In this document: positions 19,273 to 27,328 of the stretch, in pieces
Numbering within the stretch: position 1 is the first letter of the stretch
Layout of the letters: every line of letters starts with the position of its first letter
Assembly: GCF_017743995.1 (NCBI RefSeq)
Contig: NZ_JAGHRB010000003.1
Span: 62,001-126,000, forward strand
DNA length: 64,000 nt
Reading direction: 5' to 3'
Source of the DNA: Ruegeria sp. R13_0
GTDB taxonomy: Bacteria > Pseudomonadota > Alphaproteobacteria > Rhodobacterales > Rhodobacteraceae
Notes under the pieces: generated by a model
The model's database searches: none
The model's input: only the letters and a program-made list of their open reading frames with translations
Told to the model about the DNA's origin: nothing
Translations under genes and position numbers: made by a program

Positions 19273-19299
19273 TTAGCACTCAAGGGTAGAGAGTGATAA
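19273..19299. promoter_or_regulatory. CIRCE operator (HrcA binding site)
   Basis: TTAGCACTC (19273-19281), nine bases, then GAGTGATAA (19291-19299) matches the CIRCE consensus TTAGCACTC-N9-GAGTGCTAA with a single mismatch. It lies 59 bases before the groES start and downstream of the promoter, the usual position for HrcA repression. Confidence 0.93.
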
Positions 19300-19305
19300 C
19301 GACGC

Positions 19306-19335
19306 ATAGCTAGTCAGCCCCCCCGACTGTGTCAA
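19306..19335 (-). promoter_or_regulatory. Promoter of groESL
   Basis: On the minus strand TTGACA (19330-19335) is followed after 18 bp by AGCTAT (19306-19311). The CIRCE element begins about seven bases further downstream, so it would cover the transcription start. Confidence 0.65.
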
Positions 19336-19339
19336 CTAT

Positions 19340-19378
19340 CTTGTCGCAAAAACTTGTCGCAAAAACTTGCCGCAAAAA
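19340..19378. repeat. Three tandem 13-bp repeats upstream of the groESL promoter
   Basis: The unit CTTGTCGCAAAAA occurs at 19340-19352 and 19353-19365, and with one change (CTTGCCGCAAAAA) at 19366-19378. The A-tracts recur every 13 bp. The array lies directly upstream of the groESL -35 box and ends at a terminator. It may be an upstream activating or DNA-bending element, or a simple slippage product. Confidence 0.75.
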
Positions 19379-19401
19379 ACGCCCGGAAAAATCCGGGCGT
19401 T
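19371..19401 (-). terminator. Intrinsic terminator of the VPLPA-CTERM gene
   Basis: AACGCCCGGA (19378-19387) pairs with TCCGGGCGTT (19392-19401) around a four-base loop. On the minus strand it is followed by a T-run (TTTTTTGCGG), so it ends the transcript from the VPLPA-CTERM gene. Confidence 0.9.
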
Positions 19402-19421
19402 CTAAAACTACAAAAAACAAA

Positions 19422-20027
19422 TTAAGCGCGTTTTTTTCGACGCATTAGACCCAAGGCACCAAGACCACCTATCAGCAGCAGACCAGCAGCTGGAAGTGGA
19501 ACTGGAGCCACTGTCGCAGTGAACAAGAAATCGTTTGGACGTTCCTCACCATTCACCCAACCGCGGCCTACGATACCGGAACCACCAAGTCGGTGACCAT
19601 CATTGAGGAAAAGAAAAGCGGGGCTGGTAGGATCATTCATGTCCTGCTGTTTACCCATCAGCAGGTTCCCTCCGACGCTACCAGATCCTCCTGTTGCGGT
19701 AAAAAAACCACCGCCGAAATCAACGATGCCTGAAAGAACATAGCTAATGGCAACATTTGTAGGCGAAGTTACATTGCCAAACAGCGACTGGTTAACTGTA
19801 CCAGTAATTGACGCTGTACCCAGCACATCGTCATAGATCAAAAACGCATTGTTGTTTTGGAATGTGTAAAATAAATCTGGGTCTTCCCTGTCTAGCCGCA
19901 GACCGTAGTCATAGTTCGCTTGCGCCGAACCACCAGGGTGGTCACCCAGAAGATATCGATAAGTAGCCGCGTCAGCACTACTTGCAGCCAGACAAAAAGC
20001 TAAAAAGAGACAACAAACTCTGATCAT
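19422..20027 (-). CDS. VPLPA-CTERM sorting-domain protein
   Basis: The 201-residue protein is exported: MIRVCCLFLAFCLAASSADA is a signal peptide. At the C-terminus VPLPAAGLLLIGGLGALGL followed by MRRKKRA is the VPLPA-CTERM sorting signal (motif, hydrophobic helix, basic tail), a PEP-CTERM variant found in Rhodobacterales. The middle part (GGSAQANYDYGLRLD, a Gly-rich FGGGFFTATGGSGSVGG stretch) is beta-rich with no recognised domain. I chose ATG 20027, which has GGAG eight bases upstream; an ATG 33 bases earlier gives a poorer signal peptide. The gene seems lower in G+C than its neighbours. Confidence 0.85.
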   Translation of the reverse strand: MIRVCCLFLAFCLAASSADAATYRYLLGDHPGGSAQANYDYGLRLDREDPDLFYTFQNNNAFLIYDDVLGTASITGTVNQSLFGNVTSPTNVAISYVLSGIVDFGGGFFTATGGSGSVGGNLLMGKQQDMNDPTSPAFLFLNDGHRLGGSGIVGRGWVNGEERPNDFLFTATVAPVPLPAAGLLLIGGLGALGLMRRKKRA

Positions 20028-20255
20028 TACGCACTCCAAAACACCGTTTAACCATTTCACACCCTCATAACCATCTCACGGATCAGTCTTGCATCCAAAC
20101 TAAAAGCCCATTTTTTGCCATAATTGGATGGAAGTTCTCCGTTTTGGAGATCTCACAAGAGGCTACTCAGCCAAAAGCTGAACCACCCAAATACAATGTG
20201 ATCGAAGGACGAAAATTGTTTCGGTTAGTCGGGCAAAGTTGAATGATTCGCGCCC

Positions 20256-20939
20256 CTAGTTCCGCAACTCACTATCCTCCCAACTGTAGGCCCAGTGTTT
20301 AAGGCCTTCCTGCCCCGCATCCGTTAGGGCGTAAACACCTTTTTCAACCTTTTCGAACCACCCGTAGTGATTGGTGCGCATCAGCCGAGTGGCCTCAGCT
20401 ACGCCTGTCGACTTCGCGACCTCGGCCCCTTTGCAGGCGCCATGTTCGGCAAGATGGGCCGCGCATTTCAAAGCATCCTGACGATAGGCCGTGACAATGC
20501 CGTGCCGCGTTGCGCCGCCAGAGTTCGGGTCGCCTTGCAACCGATCAAACTCTCGCAGCATCCGGCCCGCTTTAGCCTTGTTCTTGCGCGGGGCATAGGG
20601 GCCGGGATCGCACTGCACCTCGACCGCTCCGTCCGCGCGCACGGTGATCAGTCCCAAGCCCAACCTGCGGCAGAGCGCCAGATTGTCCCGCAACGCACGA
20701 CGCGCGGTGCGTCCGGTTGGTTTGCTGACGCCTAGATAGACCTGATCCGTGATCCTGAGCCGCGCGACGGCCTGATGAAACAAAGCCAGCGAAAAGCGCA
20801 GCTTCAACTCGACAATCACCGGCTCGGACCCGTCGCGCACGGCCATGATGTCGGCTGCGCCAACCTCACCTTTTACGGTATAGCCCTGCCTCTCGAACAA
20901 TGCCTTGATGGGGGGATAAAGATCCTGCTCGCGCTCCAT
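20256..20939 (-). CDS. DUF2161 family protein, putative PD-(D/E)XK nuclease-like
   Basis: The 227-residue protein begins EREQDLYPPIKALFERQGYTVKGEVGAADIMAVRDGSEPVIVELK, giving the D-x(n)-E-x-K signature of PD-(D/E)XK enzymes (D30, E43 and K45 in VIVELKL). DUF2161 proteins are annotated as putative phosphodiesterases or nucleases; no activity is known to me. A C-terminal part (about 160-215) looks like a winged helix. It stands alone, with no restriction-modification genes nearby, so a role in defence cannot be claimed. Confidence 0.8.
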   Translation of the reverse strand: MEREQDLYPPIKALFERQGYTVKGEVGAADIMAVRDGSEPVIVELKLRFSLALFHQAVARLRITDQVYLGVSKPTGRTARRALRDNLALCRRLGLGLITVRADGAVEVQCDPGPYAPRKNKAKAGRMLREFDRLQGDPNSGGATRHGIVTAYRQDALKCAAHLAEHGACKGAEVAKSTGVAEATRLMRTNHYGWFEKVEKGVYALTDAGQEGLKHWAYSWEDSELRN

Positions 20940-21052
20940 GGCCCAATGCTATGCGTTTCGTGTCGAAATACCAGATGGGTCGCCTTGAATATGCTGCATT
21001 TGGATGCCTAAATCCTGTGTCGTCTGTTTGACCAACCGAGGAAGGACCGCCT

Positions 21053-22033
21053 ATGCGCCTGATGGCCCTTTTTGGACTATTGCTTCTGCCCATGACGGCA
21101 CATGCCGCCTGCGAAGGTCACGACCTGCGGCCCTTGATGTCGGAAGAGGATCAGGCCGCCCTGCAGCACTCCCTTGCCTCGGTCCCCTACCCCGAGGGCA
21201 ATCACTGGATCGCCACCAAGGGCGATACGACCCTGCACCTGATCGGAACACTGCACACCAGTGATGCACGGATGGGGCCGGTCGTCGAACGGCTGACACC
21301 CATCGTAGCCCAGGCAGACGCGATCTATTTCGAAGTCACCGAGGCCAAAATGGAAGCGTTCGAGCAAGGTTTGGCCAATGATCTGAGCCCCGTGATGATC
21401 ACCGAGGGCCCCACCCTGATCGACCTGATGAGCGCCGAGGACTGGGCTGCCCTCTCGGCCTCTTTAGCCGAACGCGGCATTCCCAGCTGGATGGCAGCCA
21501 AAATGCGGCCGTGGTTTCTGAGCATGATGTTGGGCATCCCGCCCTGCCTGATGCAGAACCCGGATGCGAACCATGGTATGGATGCCCGCCTGACAGACGT
21601 GGCCGAGGCGCACGGAATCCCCCAGCACTCGCTGGAGCGGATCGAAGACCTGATGGCTATGTTCGACACGCTTTCACTGGAACAACAGGTCGACTCGCTG
21701 GTCCGCCTGTCCGGAGCGATGCAGGCCGATGCCAACCACCTTGCCACGATGGCCAATGCGTATCTCGAGGAAAAACATGCGCAGATCCTGCAACTGGCCC
21801 GGATTCAGGGGTTCGAGGCTTCGGGCCTGTCGCAAAAGGATTACGACGCAGAATGGGCGCAGTTCGAACAGCAATTGTTGGTGGATCGCAATAACAGTTG
21901 GATGGACCACATCCTGCGTATTCAAGACCAAACGGCCGTGATCGCTGTTGGTGCCGGGCATCTCAGCCAGACATACGGCTTGCTCTCACTTCTGGAAAGG
22001 GAAGGCTACACGCTGACGCGCGCGCCGTTCTGA
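21053..22033 (+). CDS. TraB/GumN family protein, exported
   Basis: The 326-residue protein has a signal peptide (MRLMALFGLLLLPMTAHA) and the TraB/GumN (Tiki-like) motifs: HLIGTLHTSDARM with the catalytic-type GTxH near residue 65, IYFEVTEA, and the C-terminal IAVGAGHLSQTYGLLSLLEREGY. Animal TIKI relatives are metalloproteases; bacterial members are mostly uncharacterised. The ribosome-binding site AGGAAGG is strong. It is likely periplasmic. ppaC follows after 105 bases and may be a separate unit. Confidence 0.88.
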   Translation: MRLMALFGLLLLPMTAHAACEGHDLRPLMSEEDQAALQHSLASVPYPEGNHWIATKGDTTLHLIGTLHTSDARMGPVVERLTPIVAQADAIYFEVTEAKMEAFEQGLANDLSPVMITEGPTLIDLMSAEDWAALSASLAERGIPSWMAAKMRPWFLSMMLGIPPCLMQNPDANHGMDARLTDVAEAHGIPQHSLERIEDLMAMFDTLSLEQQVDSLVRLSGAMQADANHLATMANAYLEEKHAQILQLARIQGFEASGLSQKDYDAEWAQFEQQLLVDRNNSWMDHILRIQDQTAVIAVGAGHLSQTYGLLSLLEREGYTLTRAPF

Positions 22034-22138
22034 ATTCTCGACATGGCAGACCAACAGTCGCATGGGCCCGCAAGCGGGTGACAAGCCATGTCTCGCGCCC
22101 TATAAGGCGCGCAAATTTCCAATCCGCAGGACGCTGAT

Positions 22139-23059
22139 ATGACAACCCTAGTATTTGGTCACAAATCTCCCGACACCGATTCCACCGGCTCTCCGATCCT
22201 GTGGTCGTGGTACCTGAACGAAGTAAAAGGCGAGCAGGCCGAACCCGTGCTGCTGGGCGAGCCCAACACCGAAGCCGCCTTCATGCTGCAGCGCTGGGAC
22301 CTGCCCAAGCCACGCATCATCGCAGACGTGGAAGCGGACACTCCGGTTGTCATCGTCGACACCAACAACCCGGCCGAGCTGCCCGCCAGCGTTAACAGCG
22401 CCGACATTCGCGCCATTATCGATCACCACAAGCTGGTTGGCGGTTTGGAAACCAAAGGACCAATCGACATCACCGTGCGCCCTCTGGCCTGCACCGCGAC
22501 CATCATGGTTGACCTGATGGGTGACGACGCCGCCAAGATGCCCGAGGCCATCAAAGGCGCGGCGCTGACCTGCATCCTGTCCGACACGCTGGAATTCCGC
22601 TCGCCCACCACCACCGCGCATGACCGCGAAGTGGCCGAGAAACTGGCAGCGGAACTGGGTCTGGATGTATCGGCTTATGCGGCAGATATGTTCGCGGCAA
22701 AATCGGATGTGTCCTCGTTCTCGGACGCCGAATTGATCCGCATGGACAGCAAGGAATACGAAGTTGACGGCACCAAGTTCCGTGTTTCGGTTCTGGAAAC
22801 CACGGTTCCGGGCGTTGTTCTGGACCGCAAGGGCAGCTTGGCCGCGTCGATGGTTGACGTAGCAAAAGAAGACGGCGTCGATCAGGTGCTGCTGTTCGTC
22901 GTCGACATCCTGAACGAAGAAGCCACCCTGCTGGTCCCAAATGAATTGGTCAAAACCGTTGCCGAGAAAAGCTTCGGTGCATCGGTCGACGGCGACGCCG
23001 TCGTCCTGCCCGGCATCATGAGCCGGAAAAAGCAGATCATTCCGAACCTCAAGGTCTGA
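22139..23059 (+). CDS. ppaC: Manganese-dependent inorganic pyrophosphatase (family II)
   Basis: The 306-residue DHH-family enzyme hydrolyses pyrophosphate to phosphate in the cytoplasm. Metal and substrate motifs are GHKSPDTDS (7-15), VIVDTNN, IIDHHKLVGG (DHH near 97-99), ILSDTLEFRSPTTT and the C-terminal SRKKQIIP. Length is typical. AGGA precedes the start. The stop codon lies in the small palindrome AAGGTCTGAGACCTT, and a strong terminator follows. Confidence 0.96.
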   Translation: MTTLVFGHKSPDTDSTGSPILWSWYLNEVKGEQAEPVLLGEPNTEAAFMLQRWDLPKPRIIADVEADTPVVIVDTNNPAELPASVNSADIRAIIDHHKLVGGLETKGPIDITVRPLACTATIMVDLMGDDAAKMPEAIKGAALTCILSDTLEFRSPTTTAHDREVAEKLAAELGLDVSAYAADMFAAKSDVSSFSDAELIRMDSKEYEVDGTKFRVSVLETTVPGVVLDRKGSLAASMVDVAKEDGVDQVLLFVVDILNEEATLLVPNELVKTVAEKSFGASVDGDAVVLPGIMSRKKQIIPNLKV

Positions 23060-23070
23060 GACCTTACTCT

Positions 23071-23100
23071 AAGGCGCCCCAAGCGGGCGCCTTTTTCTTT
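23071..23100 (+). terminator. Intrinsic terminator of ppaC
   Basis: AAGGCGCCC (23071-23079) pairs with GGGCGCCTT (23085-23093) around a short loop and continues into TTTTCTTT. It lies 11 bases after the stop. Confidence 0.93.
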
Positions 23101-23102
23101 GT

Positions 23103-23147
23103 GCGAGGCTCTGCCTCGCGCTCCGGGATATTTTTAGCCAGATGAAG
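23103..23147 (+). repeat. Dispersed composite intergenic repeat, copy 2
   Basis: GCGAGGC-TCT-GCCTCGC is a perfect palindrome, followed by GCTCCGGGATATTTTTAGCC and AGATGAAG. It matches the layout of the copy at 14204-14241: palindrome, ATATTTTT core, GAAGA-type tail. Confidence 0.55.
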
Positions 23148-23160
23148 TGCGGATCCCTTG

Positions 23161-23221
23161 CTTCTTCTGTTTCAAAATACCTCGGGGGAGGCGCGGCTTG
23201 CCGCGGCGGGGGCAGCGCCCC
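23161..23221 (-). repeat. Dispersed composite intergenic repeat, copy 3 (inverted)
   Basis: Read on the minus strand, a GC-rich part with CCGCGGCAAGCCGCG and CTCCCCCGAGG leads into GGTATTTTGAAACAGAAGAAG, nearly the same tail as copy 1. Copies 2 and 3 face each other within 120 bp between ppaC and the HAD gene. Confidence 0.55.
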
Positions 23222-23288
23222 CTCTGGCAAAACCCGCCAAGCTCTGCCATAGGCTTGGCTGTCTGCAGACCATGCCAAAGGGAATCCC

Positions 23289-24164
23289 ATGACCCAGATC
23301 ATCTCCGCCCTCCACGAGATCTCCGACCGTTACAAAGTACTTTTTGTCGATCTTTGGGGCTGTGTTCACAATGGGATCACTGCGTATCCGGAAGCGGTTG
23401 CCGCGTTGCAAACCTACCGCTCGAAGGGCGGTTTCGTTGTTCTGGTGACAAACTCACCAAAACCGCGCGCGGGCGTCGCCACGCAGTTATCGCAGTTCAA
23501 GGTCCCCGCCGATGCCTATGACACCATCGCCACAAGCGGGGATTCAGCGCGTTCAGCCATGTTCCGCGGAACGGTCGGCGAAAAGGTCTACTTCATGGGC
23601 GAATGGGAACGCGATGCGGGGTTCTTCGAGCCCCTGAAGCTGTTGGACCATCCTGTTCATATCGAGCGCGTCCCTCTGGATCAGGCCGAGGGGATCGTAT
23701 GCTGCGGGCCTTTTGACACAATGGCGGATCCCGACGTAAATCGCCCGGACTTCCTATATGCCAAGCAAAAAGGCATGAAGCTGCTATGTGCGAACCCTGA
23801 CATAGTGGTCGATCGGGGCGAAGTACGGGAATGGTGCGCAGGCGCTTTGGCGAAGCTTTACACCGAGATGGGTGGTGAGAGCCTGTATTTCGGCAAACCC
23901 CATCCTCCGATCTATGATCTGGCGCGTCGTCGCATGCAGGAAATGGATGTTGACGTCTCGGACAGCGACGTTCTGGCTATCGGTGACGGCCCGCATACCG
24001 ACATCCTTGGCGGCATGGGGGAGGGAATCGATACGCTCTTTATCTCAGGCGGGTTAGCCGCAGCGGAGACGAAAACGTCGCACCACCCCCATGCAGAATC
24101 TCTAAGCACCTATATTGAAAGGGAAAAGATCAATCCCACCTATACAATCGGGCGTTTGCGGTAG
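23289..24164 (+). CDS. TIGR01459-type HAD-superfamily hydrolase
   Basis: The 291-residue protein has HAD subclass IIA motifs: FVDLWGCVHNGI with the nucleophilic Asp near residue 19, VLVTNSPKPR (motif II with Ser/Thr) near 53, and GKPHPPIYD then IGDGPHTDILGG (motif III/IV) near 205-240. It belongs to a sugar-phosphatase-like family annotated TIGR01459; the substrate is unknown. The second Asp of the usual DxD motif is Trp/Gly here (DLWG), as in this subfamily. It is soluble and monocistronic by spacing. Confidence 0.88.
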   Translation: MTQIISALHEISDRYKVLFVDLWGCVHNGITAYPEAVAALQTYRSKGGFVVLVTNSPKPRAGVATQLSQFKVPADAYDTIATSGDSARSAMFRGTVGEKVYFMGEWERDAGFFEPLKLLDHPVHIERVPLDQAEGIVCCGPFDTMADPDVNRPDFLYAKQKGMKLLCANPDIVVDRGEVREWCAGALAKLYTEMGGESLYFGKPHPPIYDLARRRMQEMDVDVSDSDVLAIGDGPHTDILGGMGEGIDTLFISGGLAAAETKTSHHPHAESLSTYIEREKINPTYTIGRLR

Positions 24165-24265
24165 TCATTTTTCACTTGATTTTCTGCAGTTGCGAAGTAA
24201 TAAAGTTGCCAACGGATGGCCGATGGTAGACTTTTGTTACTCGGCAGATATCAAGTGAGGGCACC

Positions 24266-24709
24266 ATGTTGGACAATCTTCCACGCGGAACGATCTGTAT
24301 TGAAGACATCGAGATGGGCATGTCCCGCCACCTGCGCAAAGTGGTGACGGATGAAGATATCGAGATGTTCGCCCAGGTCTCGACCGACCGGAACCCTGTG
24401 CATCTGGACGACGACTACGCCCGCGATACGATCTTTGAGGGCCGCATCGCGCATGGGATGCTGACAGCCGGGTTGATCTCGGCCGTGATTGGTGAGCAAC
24501 TGCCTGGCCACGGGACGGTCTACATGGGTCAGTCGCTGAAGTTCCTGGCTCCGGTCCGCCCCGGCGACATGGTCTATGCCGAGGTCAAGGTGATCGATAT
24601 TGATTTTGCCAAACGCCGCGTGAAGCTGGACTGTCACTGCGCAGTCGACGGCAAAAAGGTTCTGGTCGGTGAAGCCATGGTCCTTGCTCCATCGCGTAAG
24701 TTCGACTGA
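24266..24709 (+). CDS. MaoC-like (R)-specific enoyl-CoA hydratase
   Basis: The 147-residue hot-dog-fold protein has the R-hydratase signature: FAQVSTDRNPVHLDDDYA (about 40-57, catalytic Asp and His), followed by FEGRIAHGMLTAGLISAVIG. It hydrates trans-2-enoyl-CoA to (R)-3-hydroxyacyl-CoA, linking fatty acid oxidation to polyhydroxyalkanoate, or acts on another enoyl-CoA. GAGGG precedes ATG 24266. The imperfect hairpin TTGCC-CAGAG/CTCTG-GGCAA at 24727-24757 follows the stop. Confidence 0.9.
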   Translation: MLDNLPRGTICIEDIEMGMSRHLRKVVTDEDIEMFAQVSTDRNPVHLDDDYARDTIFEGRIAHGMLTAGLISAVIGEQLPGHGTVYMGQSLKFLAPVRPGDMVYAEVKVIDIDFAKRRVKLDCHCAVDGKKVLVGEAMVLAPSRKFD

Positions 24710-24726
24710 GCGAGTAAACACACACC

Positions 24727-24757
24727 TTGCCACAGAGGGGCTCAATCTCTGCGGCAA
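24727..24757 (+). terminator. Stem-loop after the MaoC-like gene
   Basis: TTGCC and CAGAG pair with CTCTG and GGCAA, with one A-C mismatch and a nine-base loop, 17 bases after the stop. There is no T-run, so efficiency as a terminator is uncertain. Confidence 0.45.
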
Positions 24758-24889
24758 TGACCGGCGCGCTGTATCCGTCTTCGCTGAACCGAGTGCCGCA
24801 TTGCCCCTCACCATCGGAACGGGCTGAATTGTCCGAAATTCTCGAAGGTCACGCTTGAACATACTGTTGATGAACAGTACCCAAAGCGC

Positions 24890-25822
24890 ATGCAGATCAT
24901 CCGGGACTTCCAGTATATCGAGCCAAAAGACCGCGGCGCCAGCGTGGCGATCGGGAACTTTGATGGCGTCCATGTGGGGCATCAGTCGGTTATCGAGCTG
25001 GCGCGCAATGCGGCTCCGAATGCACCTCTGGGCGTGCTGACGTTTGAACCGCATCCGCGTGAGTATTTTGCACCCGATGCGCCTCCGTTTCGATTGATGC
25101 GCGGGAACGCGCGGGCACACCGGCTTGAGAAGCTGGGTGTGCAAAAGCTTTACGAACTGCCCTTCAATGCCGCTTTGGCCGGGCTGACCCCCGAGGAATT
25201 CGCGCGCAATGTGATCTGCGATGGTCTGGGCTTGTCTCATATCGTCGTGGGGGCCGATTTCTGCTTTGGCAAAGGGCGGATCGGAACGGCGCAGGATATG
25301 ATCCGTTTTGGCGCGCAAATGGGGTTCGGCGTGACCATCGCCCCTTTGATGGAGCGGTCCGAGAACGTCGTCTCTTCGACCGCGATCCGCACCGCGCTCA
25401 GCGAAGGCCGACCCGGCGATGCAGCGACCATGCTGGGCCATTGGCACCGCATCGAAGGTGAGGTCATTGGCGGCGAGCAGCGCGGGCGCGAGCTGGGCTT
25501 TCCCACCGCAAACATGTCGATCGAGGGCCTGCACCCGCCGAAATTCGGTGTTTATGCCGTACTGGTGGACGTTCTGGACGGCCCCAACAAGGGCTCCTAC
25601 CAAGGCGCGGCGTCGATTGGCGTACGGCCCATGTTCAATGGTGAGGTCCCCAATATTGAGACTTTCCTGTTTGATTTCTCCGGCGATCTCTACGGCGCAA
25701 CCCTCTCGGTCGGATTGGTCGAGTTCCTGCGCCCTGAAATGAAGTTCGATGGTCTGGACGGGCTGATCGCCCAGATGGATGCCGATTGCGCGAAATCGCG
25801 CGACATTCTGGCGGCTCGATGA
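24890..25822 (+). CDS. ribF: Bifunctional riboflavin kinase / FAD synthetase
   Basis: The 310-residue enzyme phosphorylates riboflavin to FMN and adenylylates it to FAD. The N-terminal nucleotidyltransferase half has VAIGNFDGVHVGHQ (19-32) and the SSTAIRTAL motif near 163-171; the C-terminal kinase half has GRELGFPTANM (near 202-212) and the FLFDFSGDLYG strand. It acts in the cytoplasm. Its stop overlaps the next gene by four bases (ATGA), so ribF, the cysteine-cluster gene and ltaE form an operon. No FMN riboswitch was seen upstream. Confidence 0.95.
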   Translation: MQIIRDFQYIEPKDRGASVAIGNFDGVHVGHQSVIELARNAAPNAPLGVLTFEPHPREYFAPDAPPFRLMRGNARAHRLEKLGVQKLYELPFNAALAGLTPEEFARNVICDGLGLSHIVVGADFCFGKGRIGTAQDMIRFGAQMGFGVTIAPLMERSENVVSSTAIRTALSEGRPGDAATMLGHWHRIEGEVIGGEQRGRELGFPTANMSIEGLHPPKFGVYAVLVDVLDGPNKGSYQGAASIGVRPMFNGEVPNIETFLFDFSGDLYGATLSVGLVEFLRPEMKFDGLDGLIAQMDADCAKSRDILAAR

Positions 25823-26292
25823 GCGTGGATCCGATCAACCGCGCGGGCCTGCCCCCGCGCTTTTGGGAACGCAAACCCCTGCGCAAGATGAACCAGCGCG
25901 AGTGGGAGGCGCTCTGCGATGGGTGCGGCAAATGTTGCCTGAACAAGTTGGAAGACGAAGACACTGGCGAGGTCGCTCTGACCTGCGTCGCCTGCCGCCT
26001 TTTGGACGATGAAAGCTGCCGTTGCACCCAGTATGACATCCGGCACCAGTTCGTGCCCGAATGCATCGTCATGACGCCAGAAAACATCGACTCGCACGCC
26101 TACTGGCTGCCCCAAACCTGCGCCTATCGCCTGCTGTGGGAGGGTAAGCCTCTCTATGATTGGCACCCCTTGTTGACTGGTACAGCTGACTCTGTTCATG
26201 CCGCCGGCGTCTCGGTTCAGGGGCGTACCGTGTCCGAGTTCGAGACCCCCCTGGAAGAGTGGGAAGACTATATCATTGAGGAGCCGACCTGA
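25819..26292 (+). CDS. YcgN/UPF0260 family cysteine-cluster protein
   Basis: The 157-residue protein has a Cys-rich core: CDGCGKCCLNKL (about 36-47), then CVACRLLDDESCRCTQYDIR and VPECIVM. This is the UPF0260/YkgJ-like pattern thought to bind zinc or an Fe-S cluster. The function is unknown. I place the start at ATG 25819, which overlaps the ribF stop (ATGA); a frame from 25786 adds residues lying within ribF. Its own stop overlaps the ltaE start by one base. Confidence 0.9.
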   Translation: MSVDPINRAGLPPRFWERKPLRKMNQREWEALCDGCGKCCLNKLEDEDTGEVALTCVACRLLDDESCRCTQYDIRHQFVPECIVMTPENIDSHAYWLPQTCAYRLLWEGKPLYDWHPLLTGTADSVHAAGVSVQGRTVSEFETPLEEWEDYIIEEPT

Positions 26293-27326
26293 TGTATTTC
26301 GCTTCCGACAATTCCGGGCCTGTCCATCCGCAGGTATTGGCAAAACTGACCGAGGCCAATCAGGGCTATCAGATGGCCTATGGGGCGGACACGCTGATGA
26401 ATGAGGTCCGGGATCGCCTTCGCAGCATTTTCGAAGCCCCCGGCGCGGCGGTCTATCTGGTGGCGACCGGAACGGCAGCGAATTCACTGGCGCTGGCCAC
26501 CCTCTCCAACCCGTGGGAGACGATCTTCTGCTCTCCGGTCGCGCATATCCACGAGGATGAGTGCAATGCGCCGGAATTCTACAGTGGCGCCAAGCTGACC
26601 CTTGTGCCGGGTACTGACAAGATGACCCCCGCGGCCCTGCGCCGGACGATTTCCTTAGAAGAAACGCGTGGTGTGCATGGACCGCAACGCGGACCGGTTT
26701 CCATCACACAAGTGACCGAGCGAGGGTCGGTTTATTCGCTGGAAGAAATACAGGCGCTCTGCGCCGTAGCGAAAGAGTATGACCTACCGGTGCATCTGGA
26801 TGGCGCGCGGTTCACCAACGCTCTGGTCGCGTTGGGATGTTCACCGGCAGAGATGACATGGAAGGCCGGCGTGGATGCGGTCAGCTTTGGCGGGACCAAG
26901 AACGGGTTGATGGGCGTCGAGGCGGTGATCTTCTTCGACGAATCCAAAGCATGGGAATTCGAGCTGCGCCGCAAACGCGGGGCGCATTTGTTCTCGAAGC
27001 ACCGGTATCTGTCTGCACAGATGGCAGCCTATCTGGACGATGATCTTTGGCTGACATCAGCTCGCCAGGCGAATGCAAACTGTGCTCGTCTGGCTGAGGG
27101 TCTTCGGGGGAAAGGAGCCGATTTCCTGCATGAGCCGCAGGCCAACATGATCTTCGCCTCCTTCCCGCGCGCCAAACACCGCCAGCTTCATAAGGCGGGC
27201 GCGGTCTATCACCTGTGGGGAGCGCAGTTGGAAGGCGCGGATGAGGCAGAACCTCTGCCCTGCCGTCTGGTCTGCGACTGGTCGATCAGCCATGAACAGA
27301 TCGACCAGTTTCTATCCCATCTTTAG
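26292..27326 (+). CDS. ltaE: Low-specificity L-threonine aldolase
   Basis: The 344-residue PLP enzyme cleaves L-threonine and allo-threonine to glycine and acetaldehyde. It belongs to the beta-eliminating lyase fold: FASDNSGPVHPQVL start, HIHEDECNAPEF, HLDGARFTNALVALG with the PLP-contacting Asp, and the Schiff-base lysine in SFGGTKNGLMG (near 197-207). AGGAG in the end of the previous gene serves as ribosome-binding site. It is the last gene of the ribF operon and converges on the isomerase gene with only two bases between stops. Confidence 0.92.
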   Translation: MYFASDNSGPVHPQVLAKLTEANQGYQMAYGADTLMNEVRDRLRSIFEAPGAAVYLVATGTAANSLALATLSNPWETIFCSPVAHIHEDECNAPEFYSGAKLTLVPGTDKMTPAALRRTISLEETRGVHGPQRGPVSITQVTERGSVYSLEEIQALCAVAKEYDLPVHLDGARFTNALVALGCSPAEMTWKAGVDAVSFGGTKNGLMGVEAVIFFDESKAWEFELRRKRGAHLFSKHRYLSAQMAAYLDDDLWLTSARQANANCARLAEGLRGKGADFLHEPQANMIFASFPRAKHRQLHKAGAVYHLWGAQLEGADEAEPLPCRLVCDWSISHEQIDQFLSHL

Positions 27327-27328
27327 GC

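Noticed and set aside
20256..20939. Restriction or defence nuclease
   Set aside because: A PD-(D/E)XK-like signature is present, but there is no methyltransferase or other defence gene nearby.
24251..25603. Open frame of 450 codons opposite the MaoC-like gene and ribF
   Set aside because: It spans two real genes and their intergenic DNA on the other strand; no family match.
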